60,951 nt of DNA from Lachnospiraceae bacterium (GCA_015057025.1 SVFD01000011.1:1-60951), one strand, 5' to 3'; numbered from the stretch's first letter, positions 8,308-17,288 are shown. Notes: a model not told the origin generated them from the letters alone. Program-made: numbers and translations.

Positions 8308-8336
8308 ATTATAGTATAGGAAATTCTTGGTGTCAA
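8308..8336 (-). promoter_or_regulatory. rplM-rpsI promoter
   Basis: Exact consensus on the minus strand: TTGACA (8331-8336), 17-base spacer, TATAAT (8308-8313). Transcription should begin near 8300. Confidence 0.9.
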
Positions 8337-8427
8337 TGAGTTTTTTTAATTTTTCGTTATTAATTTATTTACGTTTTAATTATATGCTTAAACACTTTAT
8401 TGTCAAAATTTGTCGACGTATTACATC

Positions 8428-8456
8428 TTCTCACTTCTGGATTTACTTTTTATAAT
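8428..8456 (+). promoter_or_regulatory. promoter of the holin-like toxin
   Basis: TTCTCA (8428-8433), 17 bases, TATAAT (8451-8456). The predicted start near 8462 would put a GGCAGC/GCTGCC hairpin (8462-8478) at the very 5' end of the mRNA, a known stabilising arrangement for type I toxin messages. Confidence 0.6.
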
Positions 8457-8534
8457 TAATTGGCAGCTCTATGCTGCCGGCAATCGTGTTACAGGGTGGT
8501 TGGCCTTCATTCTCACGGAATGGAGGTGATGCTT

Positions 8535-8624
8535 ATGAAAAATCGTTTCGATTTAAAAGATTTGCTGACCTTTGGTCTCTTTCTTTTAGCATTGCTCACA
8601 TTCGTTTTTACGTTTTGTAAGTAA
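8535..8624 (+). CDS. holin-like type I toxin peptide
   Basis: This 29-residue peptide is one membrane helix with a charged start and end: MKNRFDLKDLLTFGLFLLAL, then LTFVFTFCK. The D-LLTFG-FLLALLTFV core matches the putative holin-like toxin family (TxpA/BsrG/Fst type) of Firmicutes. Such peptides insert into the membrane and are kept silent by an antisense RNA. GGAGGTGATGCTT precedes the ATG at 8535. It has its own promoter and a terminator shared with a convergent RNA. It stands between rplM and truA, genes that are often neighbours. Confidence 0.8.
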   Translation: MKNRFDLKDLLTFGLFLLALLTFVFTFCK

Positions 8625-8634
8625 AGCTACATAA

Positions 8635-8686
8635 AGCAAAAAACCTTCCCTGTACTTTGGCCAGTGCGGGAAGGCTCTTGTTTTTT
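8635..8686. terminator. bidirectional terminator shared by toxin and antitoxin RNAs
   Basis: CCTTCCC (8644-8650) pairs with GGGAAGG (8668-8674). There are six A on the left and a CTCTTG then T6 on the right, so it works in both directions. Confidence 0.8.
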
Positions 8687-8725
8687 CCATATTGGTCAAC
8701 CACTCTGTGGCGATTGCCTTTTTAT
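8636..8725 (-). ncRNA. probable antitoxin antisense RNA
   Basis: A minus-strand promoter at 8732-8759 would start an RNA near 8725. It would end at the shared terminator near 8636, about 90 bases, with no credible ORF. It is complementary to the 3' end of the toxin mRNA over the terminator hairpin, the arrangement of known convergent type I systems. Its 5' part repeats the sequence near the toxin mRNA 5' end. Size and ends are inferred from the promoter and terminator. Confidence 0.6.
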
Positions 8726-8731
8726 AATTAC

Positions 8732-8759
8732 ATTATAGCAGAGATTAAAAACATTACAA
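8732..8759 (-). promoter_or_regulatory. promoter of the antitoxin RNA
   Basis: Minus strand: TTGTAA (8754-8759), 16 bases, TATAAT (8732-8737). The -10 box matches consensus exactly, a better promoter than that of the toxin, as expected if antitoxin is made in excess. Confidence 0.65.
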
Positions 8760-8878
8760 GTAAATTTTTTCTTCTTTAATTGCAATTCCACACATTTTGT
8801 AATTAGTAATATTTATTACCCCAAATGCACCTTAGCCAATTTATTTCACTATAATACCACCAACATATCGATTCAATT

Positions 8879-9022
8879 CTAGCGAATCAAAACAACAATA
8901 AGTCCGATTACTCCCGGAACAAATCCCCACCAAAAGCCACCGTGGTGACCTCTTTCTTCATTTAACATTTTTGTTGCAATACCCATACCAATACGCACAA
9001 TAAGCTATCCAATTAAAGCCAT
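8879..9022 (-). pseudogene. small membrane-protein ORF broken by an in-frame TAG
   Basis: GGGGGAG lies ahead of the ATG at 9022, but codon 6 is TAG (9005-9007). After it the frame stays open for 41 codons, with a glycine- and tryptophan-rich HHGGFWWGFVPGVIGLIVVLIR end, typical of small Firmicutes membrane peptides. Either the gene is dead or translation restarts at the internal ATG to give about 35 residues. The rest of 8760-9196 holds no feature that was recognised. Confidence 0.5.
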
Positions 9023-9196
9023 AATATTAATTTCTCCCCCTCATATTTTAATCGTTATTGTAGGAATGATTTTAAACGCATGGATGCTAATTTAATATGC
9101 AAACTTTGTTAGTACTTAAACGTTGATTTGGATGAACTTTTAATTTATAAAAAATAGATGTATTAATTAAAAACTTTAGACATTTTTATGTGAAAT

Positions 9197-9220
9197 AAAA
9201 AGGACCGCTTTGGTCCTTTT
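9197..9220 (-). terminator. intrinsic terminator after truA
   Basis: AAAAGGACC and GGTCCTTTT flank a five-base loop and lie 43 bases past the truA stop. Confidence 0.75.
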
Positions 9221-9262
9221 ATTGTTGCATTAATTTTTACTTTATCAAATACTAAATATGTG

Positions 9263-10003
9263 TTACTCCTTTATCTCAATCCCACACAGCCTCAACCCTT
9301 CCGGCGGCAATGTAGGTCCCGCAACCGTTCTGTCACACTGTTCAATCATCCAAGCCACCTTAGAAGGCTCAAATTTGCCCATTCCGGCGTCTAAAAGGGT
9401 TCCGGCAATAATTCGAACCATATTATAGAGAAAACCGCTTCCCGACACTCTTAAAACGATTTCACGGCCATTTCTTTCCACATCAATGGAATAAACGGTG
9501 CGAACCGTAGTCTCCGCTTGGGTATGCACACTGCAGAAACTTTTAAAATCATGCTCGCCCACAATATACTTTGCCGCTTCACGCATCAGCTCCACATCCG
9601 GATTATGATAAGTATAGTACGCATATCGGTTGTTAATGGGCATGGGGAACTCGCCGCAGTCAATATGATATTCATAGGTCTTCACGCTGTTACATTTCCT
9701 GGGATGAAAATCCTCCGCCACTTCCTCGGACTTCTGCACTTTAACATCCGAAGGCAACTTACAATTCAGTGCATAAGCAAACTTATCCGCCGGAATATTG
9801 CTTTCGGTATCAAAAACCGCCAGATTCCCCATGGCGTGCACGCCGGCATCGGTACGGCTTGCACCAATTACTTGAACTTCCACGCCTAAAAGTTCCGATA
9901 AGCATTTATTCAATTCACCTTCCACGCATCTCACACCGGGCTGAACCTGCCAGCCGTGAAAATCCGTGCCGTCATACGCGACGGTCAGCATAATTCTTCT
10001 CAT
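9263..10003 (-). CDS. truA: tRNA pseudouridine synthase A
   Basis: TruA makes pseudouridine at positions 38-40 of the tRNA anticodon arm. The catalytic aspartate is D52 in GASRTDAGVHA. DFHGWQ near residue 16 and the RVSGSGFLYNMVR motif of the C-terminal half are present. Length 246 is normal. It is last in the ecfA1-ecfA2-ecfT-truA run, the usual order downstream of rplQ in Firmicutes. An ATG four codons inside is an alternative start. Confidence 0.96.
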   Translation of the reverse strand: MRRIMLTVAYDGTDFHGWQVQPGVRCVEGELNKCLSELLGVEVQVIGASRTDAGVHAMGNLAVFDTESNIPADKFAYALNCKLPSDVKVQKSEEVAEDFHPRKCNSVKTYEYHIDCGEFPMPINNRYAYYTYHNPDVELMREAAKYIVGEHDFKSFCSVHTQAETTVRTVYSIDVERNGREIVLRVSGSGFLYNMVRIIAGTLLDAGMGKFEPSKVAWMIEQCDRTVAGPTLPPEGLRLCGIEIKE

Positions 10004-10054
10004 TCTATCCTCTTACTCTGCCACACTTCGTAGCACCTACTCGCGCTCAGCAAT

Positions 10055-10891
10055 CTACGCCACCAATCCCAACATCTTAAGCAGCGACCCTTCCGTAAAA
10101 ATACCTACTGCAATTAATACCGCAAGATACAAGATTAACACCACATACGCCACAGCATCTCGCTTCTGATATTTTAACGGTTTCATCTTTGTTCTGCCTT
10201 CGCCTCCTCGATAACATCTTGCCTCCATGGCAAGGGCTAAATCATTTGCTCTTCGAAACGCAGATATAATCAAGGGTACCAATAACGGCACTAAGGCTTT
10301 TACCTTTTTAAAAAGATTTTTACTTTCAAACTGAGCACCACGGGCAATCTGGGCTTTCATGATTTTATCCGTTTCTTCCATAAGAATCGGTATGAAACGC
10401 AACGCAATGGACATCATCATTGCCACCTCATGCACCGGCACCTTAAAAATCTTCAAGGGACTTAAAAGGCTCTCAATACCATCCGTCAGCTGATTGGGCG
10501 TCGTAGTCAGCGTCATAAGTGACGACCCGATAATCAACAGTGTCAATCGAATCATCATATATACTGCAATCTCAATGCCCTGCTTGGTCAGTTTCAAAAA
10601 TCCCCACTGCCAAAGAATATCACCCTTGGTCAGAAACAGGTTATAAAACACCGTAATCAACAGCAACAAAAAGATGGCACGCATACCTTTTACCATAAAT
10701 TTAAAAGGCACCTTAGACATCTTAATGGCACTGAAAAGAAACAATGCCGCAAGACCATACCCTATTAAGTTGTTAAACAAAAACAGCGATATCATAAAAA
10801 GAACAGTGCCCACCAGCTTAACCCTGGGGTCTAAGCGGTGAATCACGGAATCTTCCTGATAATACTGCCCTAATGTAATATCTTTAAGCAT
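10055..10891 (-). CDS. ecfT: energy-coupling factor transporter transmembrane protein EcfT
   Basis: EcfT is the membrane scaffold of the ECF vitamin/metal uptake module that joins the two ATPases to exchangeable S components. The 278-residue sequence has five to six hydrophobic segments. It also carries two Ala-Arg-type coupling motifs (IARGAQFES and MEARCYRGG) in the C-terminal half that dock to the ATPases. One base separates it from ecfA2. No S component is present in the window, which fits a shared group II module. Confidence 0.95.
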   Translation of the reverse strand: MLKDITLGQYYQEDSVIHRLDPRVKLVGTVLFMISLFLFNNLIGYGLAALFLFSAIKMSKVPFKFMVKGMRAIFLLLLITVFYNLFLTKGDILWQWGFLKLTKQGIEIAVYMMIRLTLLIIGSSLMTLTTTPNQLTDGIESLLSPLKIFKVPVHEVAMMMSIALRFIPILMEETDKIMKAQIARGAQFESKNLFKKVKALVPLLVPLIISAFRRANDLALAMEARCYRGGEGRTKMKPLKYQKRDAVAYVVLILYLAVLIAVGIFTEGSLLKMLGLVA

Positions 10892-10892
10892 T

Positions 10893-11747
10893 CTATCTCC
10901 TAAATTGCAACACCCTAAGAATCTCTTCTTTGGCTTCTTCCAAGGTTGTCACCCCGGTATCCACAGGCAGACCTCTACCTGCCAACTCATTCATAATATA
11001 AGTCACTTCCGGAGCTGCAAGACCAATTTCTTCCAGTTCCTTATAGTGTGCAAATACTTCCTTCGGGCTTCCATCTAAAAAGACCTTGCCCTTATTCATA
11101 ACAATAATACGCTCCACGTATTTTGCCACATCTTCCATACTGTGGGATACAAGGATAACAGTCATATCTTTTTTACGATGTAATTCACTGATGCAATCCA
11201 GTATTTCATCCCTGCCCTTAGGGTCTAAGCCTGCCGTTGGCTCATCCAGAATTAAAACCTTAGGTTGCATGGCAAGCACGCCGGCAATAGCCACACGACG
11301 CTTTTGACCTCCGGATAGCTCAAAGGGTGACTGATAAAAGACATCATCTTCCAGTCCCACCAGTTTCAATGCATCATAAGCACGCAGTTCTGCTTCTTTT
11401 TTATCCAGTCCCAAATTTTTCGGTCCGAAACACACATCCGCAAAAACGGTGGTTTCAAACAGCTGATGCTCCGGATACTGGAATACAAGCCCCATAGACC
11501 CACGAAGCTTTCTTCTGTCATAGTCTTTTTCAAAAATATCCTCGCCATCCAGATAGACCGTACCGCTCTTAGGCTCCAAAAGGGCATCCAAATGCTGAAT
11601 CAATGTCGTTTTACCGGAGCCCGTGTGTCCGATAAGCCCTACAAACTGTCCGTCTGGAATCACAAGATTGATATCGTCTAATGCCAATGTATTCAATTTT
11701 GTATCAGCCCCGTACTCGTGGGACAAATGATGCACTATAATCGGCAT
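10893..11747 (-). CDS. ecfA2: ECF transporter ATPase EcfA2
   Basis: One of the two ATP-binding subunits of the ECF module, 284 residues. Walker A GHTGSGKTT is in the first 50 residues, the signature is LSGGQKRRVAIAG and Walker B is LILDEPTAGLD. The AAPEVT segment near residue 245 is typical of EcfA C-termini. Its start overlaps the ecfA1 stop by 13 bases, so the two are translated together. Confidence 0.95.
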   Translation of the reverse strand: MPIIVHHLSHEYGADTKLNTLALDDINLVIPDGQFVGLIGHTGSGKTTLIQHLDALLEPKSGTVYLDGEDIFEKDYDRRKLRGSMGLVFQYPEHQLFETTVFADVCFGPKNLGLDKKEAELRAYDALKLVGLEDDVFYQSPFELSGGQKRRVAIAGVLAMQPKVLILDEPTAGLDPKGRDEILDCISELHRKKDMTVILVSHSMEDVAKYVERIIVMNKGKVFLDGSPKEVFAHYKELEEIGLAAPEVTYIMNELAGRGLPVDTGVTTLEEAKEEILRVLQFRR

Positions 11748-12583
11748 AAGGCCTCTACCAATCCTTCCTTGGATAAAATTCCGTCTTCTAAGTTCAGTCC
11801 TGCTTTTTTAAGTTCATAAGAAAGCAAAGTTGCCTGTGGCACATCCAGACGCAATTCTTTTAACTGTTCCACTTGTGAGAATACCTGTTTCGGTGTTCCC
11901 TGCATTACAATACGCCCCTGGTCCATTACAAAAATTTTATCGGAGTAAATCGCTTCCTCCATATAATGCGTAATCAAGATTACCGTAACTTTTTCTACAT
12001 CGTTTAACGCACGTACCGCGCGGATTACTTCCTTGCGGCCCTTCGGGTCTAACATTGCCGTAGGCTCGTCCAAAATAATGCATTTCGGATGCATGGCAAT
12101 CACACCTGCAATGGACACTCTCTGCTTCTGTCCGCCGGATAATTTATTCGGGGAATGCTTACGATATTCATACATCCCCACCGCTTTCAGACTCTCCTCC
12201 ACACGTTCCCAGATTTCTTTGGTGGGAACACCCATATTCTCAGGTCCGAAACCAACATCTTCTTCTACTACCTGACCGATAATCTGATTGTCCGGATTTT
12301 GAAACACCATACCGGCAGTCTGGCGGATATCCCACAAGTACTCATCCTCATTAGTATCCTTACCATCCACCCATACCGTACCGTCCGTAGGATAAAGAAT
12401 AGCATTCATATGCTTTGCCAAGGTAGACTTTCCGGAACCGTTATGTCCCAAAATCGTAATGAAATCTCCCTGTTTTATATCAAGATTTACATCATCCACC
12501 GCCTTGGTAATGCCTTCCACGTTACCTTCGTCATCACGACGTATATATTCAAATGTGAGATTTTTTGTTTTGATTAATGACAT
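11735..12583 (-). CDS. ecfA1: ECF transporter ATPase EcfA1
   Basis: Partner ATPase of EcfA2, 282 residues. Walker A is GHNGSGKST, the Q-loop region MVFQNPDNQIIG is typical of EcfA1, the signature is LSGGQKQRVSIAG and Walker B CIILDEPTAMLD. First gene of the ecfA1-ecfA2-ecfT-truA operon. In most Firmicutes it follows rplQ directly; here pilT and a TraX-family gene lie between. Confidence 0.95.
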   Translation of the reverse strand: MSLIKTKNLTFEYIRRDDEGNVEGITKAVDDVNLDIKQGDFITILGHNGSGKSTLAKHMNAILYPTDGTVWVDGKDTNEDEYLWDIRQTAGMVFQNPDNQIIGQVVEEDVGFGPENMGVPTKEIWERVEESLKAVGMYEYRKHSPNKLSGGQKQRVSIAGVIAMHPKCIILDEPTAMLDPKGRKEVIRAVRALNDVEKVTVILITHYMEEAIYSDKIFVMDQGRIVMQGTPKQVFSQVEQLKELRLDVPQATLLSYELKKAGLNLEDGILSKEGLVEALCRL

Positions 12584-12725
12584 AGAATCTCCAACTTCTT
12601 TTTATGCTATCTTTGTATAGATTGTAACCGCATTTACACCCTCATACTATTTCAAATCAGGTCCTCTGCAATCCATTCACCATTCTAACTGATTTTATAC
12701 GGAAAAACAAGCAAGTTACGCTTTA

Positions 12726-13604
12726 TTAAATAATTCCAAAATTTAATATGCCTAAGCATATGGCAACAATTGCAAGTAATAACAGATGTACCGGATAAAA
12801 GAGGTAAAAGAACCACTTTGCATTCCATCCTTTTTTACCCTTATAAAAGAACATCAAAGGCAAAGCTAAAAGTGCCCATGCTTCACCTAAACTCAAAAAG
12901 CATAAAACAACGGTTCCCGCCGTAAAAGCAATCGGTGCCTTAAACTTAACCTTATCCGGAACAAACTTACGTATCAGATACATAACAACAATTACGGAAA
13001 CACCAATACTTGAATAATCCGTAAAAAGAATTTCAGCAGCCAGCATAAAGCCTACAATGCTCAATGCCATCAAAATAAACTTTTTACCTTTCGTCCAATC
13101 TGCTTTCGTTAATATCCTGTCCATTGCCCATATTCCACATAAACCAATCAGTAATGTAAAGAAAACATTCTGGTGAAAGAAGTAAAATACTTTACCATAA
13201 AGAGCTAAATCAAAAACAAGCTCCGATATTAAAGCACAAACTGCCAGCCTTGCCGCATATTTTGTACGGCTTTTAGTATAAAAAAATCCTTCCACAATAA
13301 AAAAGCAATAAATCGGAAAACTGATACGTCCCACATTACGCATCCACTGATATATTGTCATTATCAAAACAGTTGCATCCGTCTGCTCAGGCACCCATTT
13401 AGCAATCTGCTGCATAGCCGGATGCATGGGCCGATACATAAGTCGCATTACAATACTTGCAGCGAAATGATCAATAAACATAAAAATCAGTGCAATTGTT
13501 TTTATAAAACTTGCTGATAATCCTTTATTATTTTTAATGTCCATAATACTTTCTTTCACTTCTTCCACACTAATCATACTAATTGTTGCTGTAACTTGTT
13601 TCAT
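12726..13604 (-). CDS. TraX family membrane protein
   Basis: The region starting KGLSASFIKTIALIFMFIDHF is the hallmark N-terminus of the TraX family, followed by seven or eight hydrophobic segments. F-plasmid TraX acetylates pilin. Chromosomal Firmicutes members are numerous and of unknown substrate, so acyltransferase activity is only inferred. The first ATG (13604) has no clear ribosome binding site; ATGs at residue 10 or 21 may be used. It follows the pilT terminator and is probably transcribed alone. Confidence 0.85.
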   Translation of the reverse strand: MKQVTATISMISVEEVKESIMDIKNNKGLSASFIKTIALIFMFIDHFAASIVMRLMYRPMHPAMQQIAKWVPEQTDATVLIMTIYQWMRNVGRISFPIYCFFIVEGFFYTKSRTKYAARLAVCALISELVFDLALYGKVFYFFHQNVFFTLLIGLCGIWAMDRILTKADWTKGKKFILMALSIVGFMLAAEILFTDYSSIGVSVIVVMYLIRKFVPDKVKFKAPIAFTAGTVVLCFLSLGEAWALLALPLMFFYKGKKGWNAKWFFYLFYPVHLLLLAIVAICLGILNFGII

Positions 13605-13650
13605 TCTACACTTTATTATGATTCAACGTCAAGATTTAGACAATAGTAAA

Positions 13651-13676
13651 AAGGGCACTGCTTTTGCAATGCCCTT
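13651..13676 (-). terminator. intrinsic terminator after pilT
   Basis: AAGGGCA and TGCCCTT form a 7-bp stem with T5 following on the minus strand, 18 bases after the pilT stop. Confidence 0.75.
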
Positions 13677-13693
13677 CGTAAAATACTTATATT

Positions 13694-14743
13694 TTAGTAT
13701 AACATCTTCTCTAATTCTGAAGGTACGGAAGAAACACGCATAGCATCTTCCTTAGTAATCTGCATTTCTCTAACCAATCTGATTAAGTCACTATTCATTG
13801 TATGCATACCTTCACGCATACCTGACTGGATGGAACTTGTAATCTGTACAGATTTATTTTCACGAATCAAGTTAGAAATAGCATAGTTTGCGCTTAAAAC
13901 TTCAGTTGCAACCACACGTCCGGTTCCGTCAGCCTTAGGAATCAACTGCTGAGTAAGAATACCTCTGATTACGTTTGCAAACTGGGCACGAACCTGCTCA
14001 CGTCCATCGATAGGACACGCATCCACGATACGTTCAACAGTCTGTGCAGCAGATGTTGTATGTAAGGTAGAGAATACCAAGTGACCTGTTTCAGCAGCTG
14101 TAATCGCAGCCTGAATTGTCTCGAAGTCACGCATTTCACCTACAAGAATGATATCAGGATCTTCACGAAGTGCAGAACGAAGTGCTGTTGCAAAACTGTC
14201 AACGTCTCTACCAACCTCACGCTGATGAATCATGGCTCTGTTATGAGGATAAATATATTCGATAGGATCTTCAATTGTCATAATATGCTTCGAAGTATTT
14301 TTATTAATATGATCAATCATGGAAGCAAGCGTTGTTGTCTTACCACTACCTGTAGGTCCGGTTACCAATACAAGACCGTTAGGAAGCTCTGCAAAGTTCT
14401 TTACAATAGGAGGTAAACCTAACTTCTCAAAGCTGGGAATGGTATCGTCAAGAAGACGGATACTTGCTGCCAGGTTATTTCTCTGATGATATACGTTTGC
14501 ACGGATTCTTGTACCGTCACGAAGCATACAACCTACGTCAAGGTCTTCACCTGCAGATGCTCTGTGTACCTGTTCCTGATCTAAGATAGAGAAAATCATA
14601 TCTCTTGATTCTTCTGCCGAAGGTGCAGGTTCCAAAATCTGCAACGTACCAAAACGACGAATTGCTAATGCAGTACCTACCGTAATATGAATATCGGAAC
14701 ACTTATTCTCTTTGGCATAACGGATTAATTCTTCTAAAGTCAT
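13694..14743 (-). CDS. pilT: type IV pilus retraction ATPase PilT
   Basis: PilT is the hexameric ATPase that drives pilus retraction. The 349 residues carry Walker A GPTGSGKTTTLA, the Asp box (TIEDPIEYIYPH), Walker B (DPDIILVGEMRD), the His box (GHLVFSTLHT) and the AIRNLIRE-like element (AISNLIRE), so all catalytic features are present. The N-terminal PAS-like domain is also normal. No other pilus gene occurs in the window; it stands alone between rplQ and the TraX gene with its own terminator. Its pilus must be encoded elsewhere. Confidence 0.95.
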   Translation of the reverse strand: MTLEELIRYAKENKCSDIHITVGTALAIRRFGTLQILEPAPSAEESRDMIFSILDQEQVHRASAGEDLDVGCMLRDGTRIRANVYHQRNNLAASIRLLDDTIPSFEKLGLPPIVKNFAELPNGLVLVTGPTGSGKTTTLASMIDHINKNTSKHIMTIEDPIEYIYPHNRAMIHQREVGRDVDSFATALRSALREDPDIILVGEMRDFETIQAAITAAETGHLVFSTLHTTSAAQTVERIVDACPIDGREQVRAQFANVIRGILTQQLIPKADGTGRVVATEVLSANYAISNLIRENKSVQITSSIQSGMREGMHTMNSDLIRLVREMQITKEDAMRVSSVPSELEKMLY

Positions 14744-14912
14744 TTTAAAATATCCTCCTCAACTTCCCTTTTTACTATACCAAGGGTTTGCGTATATGAT
14801 TAAATTTGCTAACTACACTAAAACCCTACTTTATGTAGTATAACTTATTTTTCCAATAATAAAAAGTACTTTATTTCTCTAAAATAAAAATATAGTCAAT
14901 ATGCTACAAAAT

Positions 14913-14950
14913 AAAAAAGGTGAGTTGGTCAAATTGACTAACTCACCTTT
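14913..14950 (-). terminator. terminator of the ribosomal cluster
   Basis: AAAGGTGAGTT and AACTCACCTTT with further pairing inside give a long stem followed by T6 on the minus strand, 17 bases after rplQ. It marks the end of the S10-spc-alpha transcript. Confidence 0.88.
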
Positions 14951-14966
14951 ACTAAATTACTTTTAA

Positions 14967-15503
14967 TTAAACAAGCTCGATTACAACCATCATAGCTGCA
15001 TCACCCTTACGAGGACCAACCTTGATGATTCTGGTGTAACCACCGTTACGCTCTGTATACTTAGGAGCGATTTCATCGAAAAGCTTAGCAACCATATCTA
15101 CATTCTTTGTGCCGCGCTTCTTGCCTGCTGCTGTATCAGGAACTTCAACAACCGGTGTTAAAACCTTTAACATCTGACGTCTTGCATGAAGTCTTGAAGG
15201 TAAATCTTTCTTGATTTCCTTTTCTACTTCATCATAAACAGTAACTTTCTTACCATCTACAACTTCTTTTACTCTCTTGCCGTCTTTGTCCTTACGAGCA
15301 ACCTTAGCGGTAACCTTTACCATTTCAAAGTTGTCTTTTTCTTTTACTGCAAGTGCGATCATACCTTCTGCAATCTTACGGATTTCTTTAGCCTTAGCTT
15401 CAGTTGTCACGATTTTGCCATGGTATAAAAGAGTTGTTACCTGGTTTCTAAGTAATGCCTTTCTCTGGCTTGAAGTTCTTCCTAACTTTCTGTATGCTGC
15501 CAT
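14967..15503 (-). CDS. rplQ: ribosomal protein L17 with lineage insertion
   Basis: L17 of the large subunit, recognised by [20 protein letters not shown] at the N-terminus and the C-terminal [19 protein letters not shown]. At 178 residues it is about 50 longer than usual. The extra is a charged Lys/Glu-rich segment around residues 65-100 ([16 protein letters not shown] onward) plus a smaller one near AAGKKRGTK. The frame is intact on both sides, so this is an insertion and not a frameshift. Last gene of the cluster. Confidence 0.95.
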   Translation of the reverse strand: MAAYRKLGRTSSQRKALLRNQVTTLLYHGKIVTTEAKAKEIRKIAEGMIALAVKEKDNFEMVKVTAKVARKDKDGKRVKEVVDGKKVTVYDEVEKEIKKDLPSRLHARRQMLKVLTPVVEVPDTAAGKKRGTKNVDMVAKLFDEIAPKYTERNGGYTRIIKVGPRKGDAAMMVVIELV

Positions 15504-15627
15504 TTTTATAAATCTCCCTTCATTTTTCGTGGAACGTAAAGTAACGCCTTTTGGTCTTATTTACTTACGTTTAGCATCCATTAATGGGTTTCCTGCGTGC
15601 CCTTCGGACTTACCGCAAAGTCTTCTC

Positions 15628-16590
15628 TTAGTCCTCGTTGGGATTTAACTGAAGACCTAATTCTTTTAACTTAGCCAAAACTTCGTCTAATGACTTACGT
15701 CCGAGGTTACGAACCTTCATCATATCTTCAGGAGTTTTGTTTGTTAATTCTTCAACAGTGTTGATACCTGCTCTCTTTAAGCAGTTGTAAGAACGAACAG
15801 AAAGTTCTAATTCATCAATGCTCATTTCAAGCACTTTTTCTTTCTGATCATCTTCTTTTTCAATCATGACCTCAGCATTCTTAGCGTTCTCAGAGAGGTT
15901 GATGAAGAGCTTTAAGTGTTCGCTTAAAACCTTAGCCGCAAGGCTGACTGCCTCATCCGGAGCTAATGTGCCGTTGGTGTATACATCTAATGTAAGCTTA
16001 TCATAGTCAGTCATCTGACCAACACGTGTATTCTCAACTGTAAGGTTTACTCTCTCAACAGGAGTATAGATGGAATCAATTGCAATGTTTCCGATAGGAA
16101 GATCATCACTCTTGTTCTTATCAGCACTGATATATCCTCTGCCTCTTGTGATTAAGAAATCAATGTAAAGTCTTGTATCTTTACCACTTAAAGTTGCGAT
16201 AACCTGGTCAGGATTCATAATTTCTACATCTGAATCCAAATGAATATCGGAGGCTCTTACAACACCTTCGCCTTCAAACTCGATATAAGCTTTCTTCGGT
16301 TCATCCGAATCGCTGTTATCCTTGATGGCCAAATTCTTGATATTCATGATAATCTCAGTTACATCCTCTTTTACACCGGGGATTGAACTGAATTCGTGCA
16401 AAACACCTTCAATCTTAACCTGGCTTACTGCTGCGCCGGGTAAGGAAGCTAACATGATACGTCTTAATGAATTTCCTAATGTAATACCGTAGCCTCTTTC
16501 CAAAGGTTCTACTACGAATCTGCCGTATTTCTTATCCTCTGAAATTTCAGCCACTTCAATATTAGGGCTATCAAAATCAAATGCTAACAT
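15628..16590 (-). CDS. rpoA: RNA polymerase alpha subunit
   Basis: Alpha dimerises to start RNA polymerase assembly. The N-terminal domain has the conserved [22 protein letters not shown] segment (in part, residues 32-53). The C-terminal domain ends with the promoter-contact helices [20 protein letters not shown]. Length 320 is normal. It lies between rpsD and rplQ as usual in the alpha operon. Confidence 0.98.
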   Translation of the reverse strand: MLAFDFDSPNIEVAEISEDKKYGRFVVEPLERGYGITLGNSLRRIMLASLPGAAVSQVKIEGVLHEFSSIPGVKEDVTEIIMNIKNLAIKDNSDSDEPKKAYIEFEGEGVVRASDIHLDSDVEIMNPDQVIATLSGKDTRLYIDFLITRGRGYISADKNKSDDLPIGNIAIDSIYTPVERVNLTVENTRVGQMTDYDKLTLDVYTNGTLAPDEAVSLAAKVLSEHLKLFINLSENAKNAEVMIEKEDDQKEKVLEMSIDELELSVRSYNCLKRAGINTVEELTNKTPEDMMKVRNLGRKSLDEVLAKLKELGLQLNPNED

Positions 16591-16629
16591 TGTAGGTCCC
16601 TCCTTATAAATGATAATGTTTTGCTAATT

Positions 16630-17223
16630 TTACTTAGAATACAATTCGACGATAAGCATTTCGTTAACAGGAACATCAATTGCTTCTCTGGTAGGAAGTT
16701 CTTTTACAACTACCTTGAATGCATCTCTGTCAACATCAATCCAGTCAGGAGTAAGTCTGCCTGCTGTTACTTCAAATACATCCTTTGTTCTCTGGTTGCT
16801 ACGTGACTTTTCTCTGATTTCGATTACATCACCTGCTTTTACAAGATAAGAAGGGATGTTTAAGATCTTGCCGTTAACTGTAATAGTCTTGTGGTCAACA
16901 ATCTGTCTTGCTTCTCTTCTTGTACGTGCAAAACCTGCTCTGAATACTACATTGTCAAGACGGCTTTCAAGAAGGATCATAAGGTTTTCACCGGTCATAC
17001 CCTTCATACGGTCAGCCTTCTTGTAGTAGTTACGGAAAGGTTTTTCTAATACGCCGTAGATAAATTTAGCTTTCTGCTTTTCTCTAAGCTGAAGACCGTA
17101 TTCACTCATCTTCTTGCCTTCTCTAGCAGATTTTCTGTTGGATTTCTTGTCATATCCTAAAACCATCGGTTCAAGACCGAGAGTTCTACATCTCTTAAGA
17201 ACGGGCACTCTATTTACTGCCAT
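16630..17223 (-). CDS. rpsD: ribosomal protein S4
   Basis: S4 is a primary 16S rRNA binder and, in several bacteria, a translational repressor of its own operon. The 197-residue protein has an S4 RNA-binding domain ([20 protein letters not shown], followed by [12 protein letters not shown]). It lacks the N-terminal zinc cysteines, so it is the zinc-free type. GGAGG precedes the ATG. Confidence 0.98.
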   Translation of the reverse strand: MAVNRVPVLKRCRTLGLEPMVLGYDKKSNRKSAREGKKMSEYGLQLREKQKAKFIYGVLEKPFRNYYKKADRMKGMTGENLMILLESRLDNVVFRAGFARTRREARQIVDHKTITVNGKILNIPSYLVKAGDVIEIREKSRSNQRTKDVFEVTAGRLTPDWIDVDRDAFKVVVKELPTREAIDVPVNEMLIVELYSK

Positions 17224-17288
17224 TTCTGTTTACCTCCTAAAAATTCTACAGGATAATCCTGTATCAATCATATCAGCTACTAATTCGA

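Larger units (their letters stand above)
8479..8718. repeat. inverted repeat flanking the toxin gene (arms 8479-8505 and 8694-8718)
   Basis: The left arm contains GGCAATCG, then ACAGGGTGGTTGGCC. The right arm, read on the minus strand, contains GGCAATCG, then ACAGAGTGGTTGACC. The arms therefore carry nearly the same sequence near the 5' ends of the two convergent transcripts. A read-through toxin mRNA could pair its 5' and 3' ends through them. Confidence 0.65.
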
